The notes below the pieces were generated by a model that saw nothing but the letters and a program-made list of their open reading frames with translations, ran no database searches and was not told the DNA's origin. Source: Arenicola marina (taxonomy: Eukaryota > Annelida > Polychaeta > Arenicolidae). From it: a stretch of 64,000 nucleotides of DNA. The stretch spans positions 9,316,823 through 9,380,822 of the forward strand of contig OZ025252.1 in the NCBI GenBank assembly GCA_964019135.1, in the 5' to 3' direction. Position 1 is the stretch's first letter; each line of letters begins with the position of its first letter. Below, piece by piece: positions 53,401-62,400 of this stretch. Made by a program: the position numbers and the translations under genes.

Positions 53401-56400
53401 GCTGTGAGGGGTGCTACAGCTGGCTGTCGGGGCTGTGAGGGGTGCTACAGCTGGCTGTCGGGGTTCTGAGGGGTGCTACAGCTGGGTGTCGGGGCTGTGA
53501 GGGGTGCTACAGCTGGGTGTCGGGGCTGTGAGGGGTGCTACAGCTGGCTGTCGGGGCTCTGAGGGGTGCTACAGCTGGCTGTCGGGGCTCTGAGGGGTGC
53601 TACAGCTGGGTGTCGGGGCTGTGAGGGGTGCTACAGCTGGGTGTCGGGGCTGTGAGGGGTGCTACAGCTGGGTGTCGGGGCTGTGAGGGGTGCTACAGCT
53701 GGCTATCGGGACTGTGAGGGGTGCTACAGCTGGTTATCGGGGCTGTGAGGAGTGCTACAGCTGGTTGTCGGGGCTGTGAGAGGCGCAACAGCTGGTTGTC
53801 GGGGCTGTGAGGGGTGCTACAGCTGGCTGTCGGGGCTGTGAGGGGTGCTACAGCTGGGTGTCGGGGCTGTGAGGAGTGCTACAGCTGGTTGTCGGGGCTG
53901 TGAGAGGCGCAACAGCTGGTTGTCGGGGCTGTGAGGGGTGCTACAGCTGGCTGTCGGGGCTGTGAGGGGTGCTACAGCTGGGTGTCGGGGCTGTGAGGAG
54001 TGCTACAGCTGGTTGTCGGGGCTGTGAGAGGCGCAACAGCTGGGTGTCGGGGCTGTGAGGGGTGCTACAGCTGGGTGTCGGGGCTGTGAGGGGTGCTACA
54101 GCTGGGTGTCGGGGCTGTGAGGGGTGCTACAGCTGGGTGTCGGGGCTGTGAGGGGTGCTACAGCTGGGTGTCGGGGCTGTGAGGGGTGCTACAGCTGGGT
54201 GTCGGGGCTGTGAGGGGTGCTACAGCTGGCTGTCGGGGCTGTGAGGGGTGCTACAGCTGGCTGTCGGGGCTCTGAGGGGTGCTACAGCTGGGTGTCGGGG
54301 CTGTGAGGGGTGCTACAGCTGGCTGTCGGGGCTGTGAGGGGTGCTACAGCTGGCTGTCGGGGCTCTGAGGGGTGCTACAGCTGGCTGTCGGGGCTCTGAG
54401 GGGTGCTACAGCTGGGTGTCGGGGCTGTGAGGGGTGCTACAGCTGGGTGTCGGGGCTGTGAGGGGTGCTACAGCTGGGTGTCGGGGCTGTGAGGGGTGCT
54501 ACAGCTGGCTGTCGGGGCTGTGAGGGGTGCTACAGCTGGCTGTCGGGGCTGTGAGGGGTGCTACAGCTGGCTGTCGGGGCTGTGAGGGGTGCTACAGCTG
54601 GCTGTCGGGGCTGTGAGGGGTGCTACAGCTCGTTGTCGGGGCTGTGAGGGGTGCTACAGCTGGCTGTCGGGGCTGTGAGGGGTGCTACAGCTGGCTGTCG
54701 GGGCTGTGAGGGGTGCTACAGCTGGCTGTCGAGGCTGTGAGGGGTGCTACAGTGGGTCAGAATGGGTCGAAGTGTGACAGCTGGCAGTCGGGGTGGGTCT
54801 GGGTGTTACAACTGGCTTTCGGGTGGATAGGGGTATTACAGCTTTCTGTCGGAGTGGGTCAGAGCACAAATTCAAGATGGCTTTACGTGGCACCAGAGAT
54901 TACCGACCCCCACCCCGGTTAATCACTAATCTAAGTCGTGAAAAACTCCCCGCAGTGCGAGCCACTTGACCGACACCTGAGTCCAGAAGTGGCTCTCTTC
55001 GACATGCCAGTCATCCGTGAACCGCGAGTGCGCTCTGCAAGGGCAGCCGGAAAATCGGAGTCGGTCGGAGTCGGTCGGACTCGGTCGGAGGTGCGTCTGT
55101 CTCGTTGTGCGCGACAGACAGCGCTTCTTCGACAGGTGATGTCGGAACCGCGTATTTGCTCAACCCCTGATCCCTGCCATTGTGGCGCGATATAAACGTA
55201 GGCCTATTGTTCTTCTCAAACGACGGCACCAACACGCTTAGCTATGTACACATAAAAACCACCATCAAGATCCAGGAACATGATAGAAAAACTGTGCATG
55301 CACCCGACTATTGATTGAATGTTTTTGGGCAGAATAAATCGTTGTGCATTCCTCCCTGATGACCATAGGTCTGTCGAGGTGAGACCGCTTGAGACAGGAG
55401 AGGGGTGTTAGTAATAAGCAAGTGCCAGCCAGCCGTGCATGGGGGGGAGTGGGGTGGGGGGGGGGGCGCTTGTCAGACAGACCCGGCCGTCATGGCACGA
55501 ACGACAGACCAGGACACAAAGGCGCGCAGTGGCCAGCCATTGGGTGCACCGTCCCAGTCGGCAGGGCGACAAGAGCTTAACGCAGCCAGGTGAGGCAAAA
55601 CCAGTCACAGGTTTTAAGTCTGATGATTAATGTGCGTGGGAGGGGCAAGTGGACGGTGGAGTGGGGGGGAGGGGGGGAGAGAAGGCGGGGTTCACTGGCA
55701 CAAATGTGCGGCGTCAGAAAAATTACGCTGCTGAAAGTGATTCTTGTACTTTCTTTTTATTCTGGTACTAGATCTCGAGTGCCTAAATCTCGTTTGTTTT
55801 TTCATCACGCGGTAGTTTTGCTCGCTACTTGTTGCATGGTTAGTGCCGGCCGGGCCCACTTGACCTTGAACTGACCTGTGTGAAGACGATGGTAAAGATG
55901 GCGTGACTCCTGCTGCTCCGGTCGTGCATGTGGGTGGCGGCCGTCGTCCTGGTCGGGAAAACACAGAAACACTCACTTATCACTCACCCCACAACGGACA
56001 TGAGACCAAGAATTCAACGGTGCACGATCAATGACGCTTTAAGTGTTATCAATAAGGGTTTTATTTATGTTCTTTATTAAATAGAAAGGCATCTTCACTC
56101 AGACTTTGGCTATGCGTTTGGCATATTTATATGTTATCACTGCCCTGGGCGATGAGGTTACCTGTTATCATTGCCAGGGATGATGAGGTTACCTGTTATC
56201 ATTGCCAGGGATGATGAGGTTACCTGTTATCATTGCCAGGGATGAAGAGGTTACCTGTTATCATTGCCAGGGATGATGAGGTTACCTGTTATCATTGCCA
56301 GGGATGATGAGGTTACCTGTTATCATTGCCAGGGATGATGAGGTTACCTGTTATCATTGCCAGGGATGATGAGGTTAACTGTTATCATTGCCAGGGATGA

Positions 56401-59400
56401 TGAGGTTACCTGTTATCATTGCCAGGGATGATGAGGTTACCTGTTATCATTGCCAGGGTTGATGAGGTTACCTGTTATCATTGCCAGGGATGATGAGGTT
56501 ACCTGTTATCATTGCCAGGGTTGATGAGGTTACCTGTTATCATTGCCAGGGATGATGAGGTTACCTGTTATCATTGCCAGGGTTGATGAGGTTACCTGTT
56601 ATCATTGCCAGGGTTGATGAGGTTACCTGTTATCATTGCCAGGGATGATGAGGTTACCTGTTATCATTGCCAGGGTTGATGAGGTTACCTGTTATCATTG
56701 CCAGGGATGATGAGGTTACCTGTTATCATTGCCAGGGTTGATGAGGTTACCTGTTATCATTGCCAGGGATGATGAGGTTACCTGTTATCATTGCCAGGGT
56801 TGATGAGGTTACCTGTTATCATTGCCAGGGATGATGAGGTTACCTGTTATCATTGCCAGGGTTGATGAGGTTACCTGTTATCATTGCCAGGGTTGATGAG
56901 GTTACCTGTTATCATTGCCAGGGATGATGAGGTTACCTGTTATCATTGCCAGGGTTGATGAGGTTACCTGTTATCATTGCCAGGGATGATGAGGTTACCT
57001 GTTATCATTGCCAGGGATGATGAGGTTACCTGTTATCATTGCCAGGGTTGATGAGGTTACCTGTTATCATTGCCAGCGATGATGAGGTTACCTGTTATCA
57101 TTGCCAGGGATGATGAGGTTACCTGTTATCATTGCCAGGCATGATGAGGTTACCTGTTACCATTTCCAGGGATGATGAGGTTACCTGTTATCATTGCCAG
57201 CGATGATGAGGTTACCTGTTATCATTGCCAGGCATGATGAGGTTACCTGTTACCATTTCCAGGGATGATGAGGTTACCTGTTATCATTGCCAGCGATGAT
57301 GAGGTTACCTGTTATCATTGCCAGGCATGATGAGGTTACCTGTTACCATTTCCAGGGATGATGAGGTTACCTGTTATCATTGCCAGGGATGATGAGGTTA
57401 CCTGTTATCATTGCCAGGGATGAAGAGGTTACCTGTTATCATTGCCAGGGTTGATGAGGTTACCTGTTATCATTGCCAGCGATGATGAGGTTACCTGTTA
57501 TCATTGCCAGGCATGATGAGGTTACCTGTTACCATTTCCAGGGATGATGAGGTTACCTGTTATCATTGCCAGGGATGATGAGGTTACCTGTTATCATTGC
57601 CAGGGATGATGAGGTTACCTGTTATCATTGCCAGGGTTGATGAGGTTACCTGTTATCATTGCCAGGGATGATGAGGTTACCCGTTATCATTGCCAGGGAT
57701 GATGAGGTTACCTGTTATCATTGCCAGGGATGAGGAGGTTACCTGTTATCATTGCCAGGGTTGATGAGGTTACCTGTTATCATTGCCAGGGATGATGAGG
57801 TTACCTGTTATCATTGCCAGGGTTGATGAGGTTACCTGTTATCATTGCCAGGGATGATGAGGTTACCTGTTATCATTGCCAGGGATGATGAGGTTACCTG
57901 TTATCATTGCCAGGGATGATGAGGTTACCTGTTATCATTGCCAGGGATGAAGAGGTTACCTGTTATCATTGCCAGGGATGATGAGGTTACCTGTTATCAT
58001 TGCCAGGGATGAAGAGGTTACCTGTTATCATTGTCAGGGATGATGAGGTTACCTGTTATCATTGCCAGGGATGATGAGATTACCTGTTATCATTGCCAGG
58101 GATGAAGAGGTTACCTGTTATCATTGCCAGGGATGATGAGGTTACCTGTTATCATTGCCAGGGATGATGAGGTTACCTGTTATCATTGCCAGGGATGATG
58201 AGGTTACCTGTTATCATTGCCAGGGATGATGAGGTTACCTGTTATCATTGCCAGGGATGATGAGGTTACCTGTTATCATTGCCAGGGATGATGAGGTTAC
58301 CTGTTATCATTGCCAGGGATGATGAGGTTACCTGTTATCATTGCCAGGGATGATGAGGTTACCTGTTATCATTGCCAGGGATGATGAGGTTACCTGTTAT
58401 CATTGCCAGGGATGATGAGGTTACCTGTTACCATTTCCAGGGATGATGAGGTTACCTGTTATCATTGCCAGGGATGATGAGGTTACCTGTTATCATTGCC
58501 AGGGATGATGAGGTTACCCGTTATCATTGCCAGGGATGATGAGGTTACCTGTTATCATTGCCAGGGATGATGAGGTTACCTGTTATCATTGCCAGGGATG
58601 ATGAGGTTACCCGTTATCATTGCCAGAGATGATGAGGTTACCTGTTATCATTGCCAGGGATGATGAGGTTACCTGTTATCATTGCCAGGGATGAAGAGGT
58701 TACCTGTTATCATTGCCAGGGATGATGAGGTTAACTGTTATCATTGCCAGGGATGAAGAGGTTACCTGTTATCATTGCCAGGGATGAAGAGGTTACCTGT
58801 TATCATTGCCAGGGATGATGAGGTTACCTGTTATCATTGCCAGGGATGATGAGGTTACCTGTTATCATTGCCAGGGATGATGAGGTTACCTGTTATCATT
58901 GCCAGGGATGATGAGGTTACCTGTTATCATTGCCAGGGATGATGAGGTTACCTGTTATCATTGCCAGGGATGATGCGATTACCTGTTATCATTGCCAGGG
59001 ATGAAGAGGTTACCTGTTATCATTGCCAGGGATGATGAGGTTACCTGTTATCATTGCCAGGGATGATGAGGTTACCTGTTATCATTGCCAGGGATGATGA
59101 GGTTACCTGTTATCATTGCCAGGGATGATGAGGTTACCTGTTTTCATTGCCAGGGATGATGAGGTTACCTGTTATCATTGCCAGGGATGATGAGGTTACC
59201 TGTTATCATTGCCAGGGATGAAGAGGTTACCTGTTATCATTGCCAGGGATGATGAGGTTACCTGTTATCATTGCCAGGGTTGATGAGGTTACCTGTTATC
59301 ATTGCCAGGGATGATGAGATTACCTGTTATCATTGCCAGGGATGATGAGGTTACCTGTTATCATTGCCAGGGATTATGGAGTTACCTGTTATCATTGCCA

Positions 59401-62400
59401 GGGATGATGAGGTTACATGTTATCATTGCCAGGGATGATGAGGTTACCTGTTATCATTGCCAGGGATGATGAGGTTACCTGTTATCATTGCCAGGGATGA
59501 TGAGGTTACCTGTTATCATTGCCAGGCATGATGAGGTTACCTGTTATCATTGCCAGGGATGATGAGGTTACCTGTGATCATTGCCAGGGATGATGAGGTT
59601 ACCTGTTATCATTGCCAGGGATGATGAGGTTACCTGTTATCATTGCCAGGGATGATGAGGTTACCTGTTATCATTGCCAGGGATGATGAGGTTACCTGTT
59701 ATCATTGCCAGGGATGATGAGGTTACCTGTTATCATTGCCAGGGATGATGAGGTTACCTGTTATCATTGCCAGGGATGATGAGGTTACCTGTTATCATTG
59801 CCAGGGATGATGAGGTTACCTGTTATCATTGCCAGGCATGATGAGGTTACCTGTTATCATTGCCAGGGATGATGAGGTTACCTGTGATCATTGCCAGGGA
59901 TGATGAGGTTACCTGTTATCATTGCCAGGGATGATGAGGTTACCTGTTATCATTGCCAGGGATGATGAGGTTACCTGTTATCATTGCCAGGGATGATGAG
60001 GTTACCTGTTATCATTGCCAGGGATGATGAGGTTACCTGTTATCATTGCCAGGGATGAAGAGGTTACCTGTTATCATTGCCAGGGATGATGAGGTTACCT
60101 GTTATCATTGCCAGGGTTGATGAGGTTACCTGTTATCATTGCCAGGGATGATGAGATTACCTGTTATCATTGCCAGGGATGATGAGGTTACCTGTTATCA
60201 TTGCCAGGGATTATGGAGTTACCTGTTATCATTGCCAGGGATGATGAGGTTACCTGTTATCATTGCCAGGGTTGATGAGGTTACCTGTTATCATTGCCAG
60301 GGATGATGAGATTACCTGTTATCATTGCCAGGGATGATGAGGTTACCTGTTATCATTGCCAGGGATTATGGAGTTACCTGTTATCATTGCCAGGGATGAT
60401 GAGGTTACCTGTTATCATTGCCAGGGATGATGAGGTTACCTGTTATCATTGCCAGGGATGATGAGGTTACCTGTTATCATTGCCAGGGATGATGAGGTTA
60501 CCTGTTACCATTTCCAGGGATGATGAGGTTACCTGTTATCATTGCCAGGGATGATGAGGTTACCTGTTATCATTGCCAGGGATGATGAGGTTACCCGTTA
60601 TCATTGCCAGGGATGATGAGGTTACCTGTTATCATTGCCAGGGATGATGAGGTTACCTGTTATCATTGCCAGGGATGATGAGGTTACCTGTTATCATTGC
60701 CAGGGATGATGAGGTTACCTGTTATCATTGCCAGGGATGATGAGGTTACCTGTTATCATTGCCAGGGATGATGAGGTTACCTGTTATCATTGCCAGGGAT
60801 GATGAGGTTACCTGTTATCATTGCCAGGGATGATGCGATTACCTGTTATCATTGCCAGGGATGAAGAGGTTACCTGTTATCATTGCCAGGGATGATGAGG
60901 TTACCTGTTATCATTGCCAGGGATGATGAGGTTACCTGTTATCATTGCCAGGGATGATGAGGTTACCTGTTATCATTGCCAGGGATGATGAGGTTACCTG
61001 TTTTCATTGCCAGGGATGATGAGGTTACCTGTTATCATTGCCAGGGATGATGAGGTTACCTGTTATCATTGCCAGGGATGAAGAGGTTACCTGTTATCAT
61101 TGCCAGGGATGATGAGGTTACCTGTTATCATTGCCAGGGTTGATGAGGTTACCTGTTATCATTGCCAGGGATGATGAGATTACCTGTTATCATTGCCAGG
61201 GATGATGAGGTTACCTGTTATCATTGCCAGGGATTATGGAGTTACCTGTTATCATTGCCAGGGATGATGAGGTTACATGTTATCATTGCCAGGGATGATG
61301 AGGTTACCTGTTATCATTGCCAGGGATGATGAGGTTACCTGTTATCATTGCCAGGGATGATGAGGTTACCTGTTATCATTGCCAGGGATGATGAGGTTAC
61401 CTGTTATCATTGCCAGGGATTATGGAGTTACCTGTTATCATTGCCAGGGATGATGAGGTTACCTGTTATCATTGCCAGGGTTGATGAGGTTACCTGTTAT
61501 CATTGCCAGGGATGATGAGGTTACCTGTTATCATTGCCAGGGATGAAGAGGTTACCTGTTATCATTGCCAGGGATGATGAGGTTACCTGTTATCATTGCC
61601 AGGGTTGATGAGGTTACCTGTTATCATTGCCAGGGATGATGAGATTACCTGTTATCATTGCCAGGGATGATGAGGTTACCTGTTATCATTGCCAGGGATT
61701 ATGGAGTTACCTGTTATCATTGCCAGGGATGATGAGGTTACCTGTTATCATTGCCAGGGTTGATGAGGTTACCTGTTATCATTGCCAGGGATGATGAGAT
61801 TACCTGTTATCATTGCCAGGGATGATGAGGTTACCTGTTATCATTGCCAGGGATTATGGAGTTACCTGTTATCATTGCCAGGGATGATGAGGTTACCTGT
61901 TATCATTGCCAGGGTTGATGAGGTTACCTGTTATCATTGCCAGGGATGATGAGGTTACCTGTTATCATTGCCAGGGATGATGAGGTTACCTGTTATCATT
62001 GCCTTGGTCTATGAGGCTCTGAACAGTTTGGTTGTCTTTGACGATGTGCTGCGTTAAATCTGAAATAAAAGGATAATGATGAGAAAGATCCCCGCAAGCT
62101 ACTCGGAATTATTATTATCGTCAAATAAGAAGTATGTTACCACGAGTGGCGTAAATGCAGAGAAAAGATTTGATTATTAATCAGATGAGGTCAGGCCAGA
62201 GGGTAGCACAGGATAAGACCATCAGGTGATGCATTCTGCAATGGCAAACTTTAGTATCGCCGTACTGAGATACTCGGACTTGGGCGGGGACCAAAATTTA
62301 TTAATCTGAATATGTAGATCTAATACCAACTTTAATTCTTAACTTTACATTATGTGACGTCACTCTAGATACGATATACCGAAGCGCCGGGCTCCGGGCG

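Noticed and set aside
54938-55235. Possible exon around a CCTTGCAG acceptor near 55030
   Set aside because: None of the frames matches the kinesin segment expected between exons 4 and 5, and exon 4 already joins exon 5 in phase.
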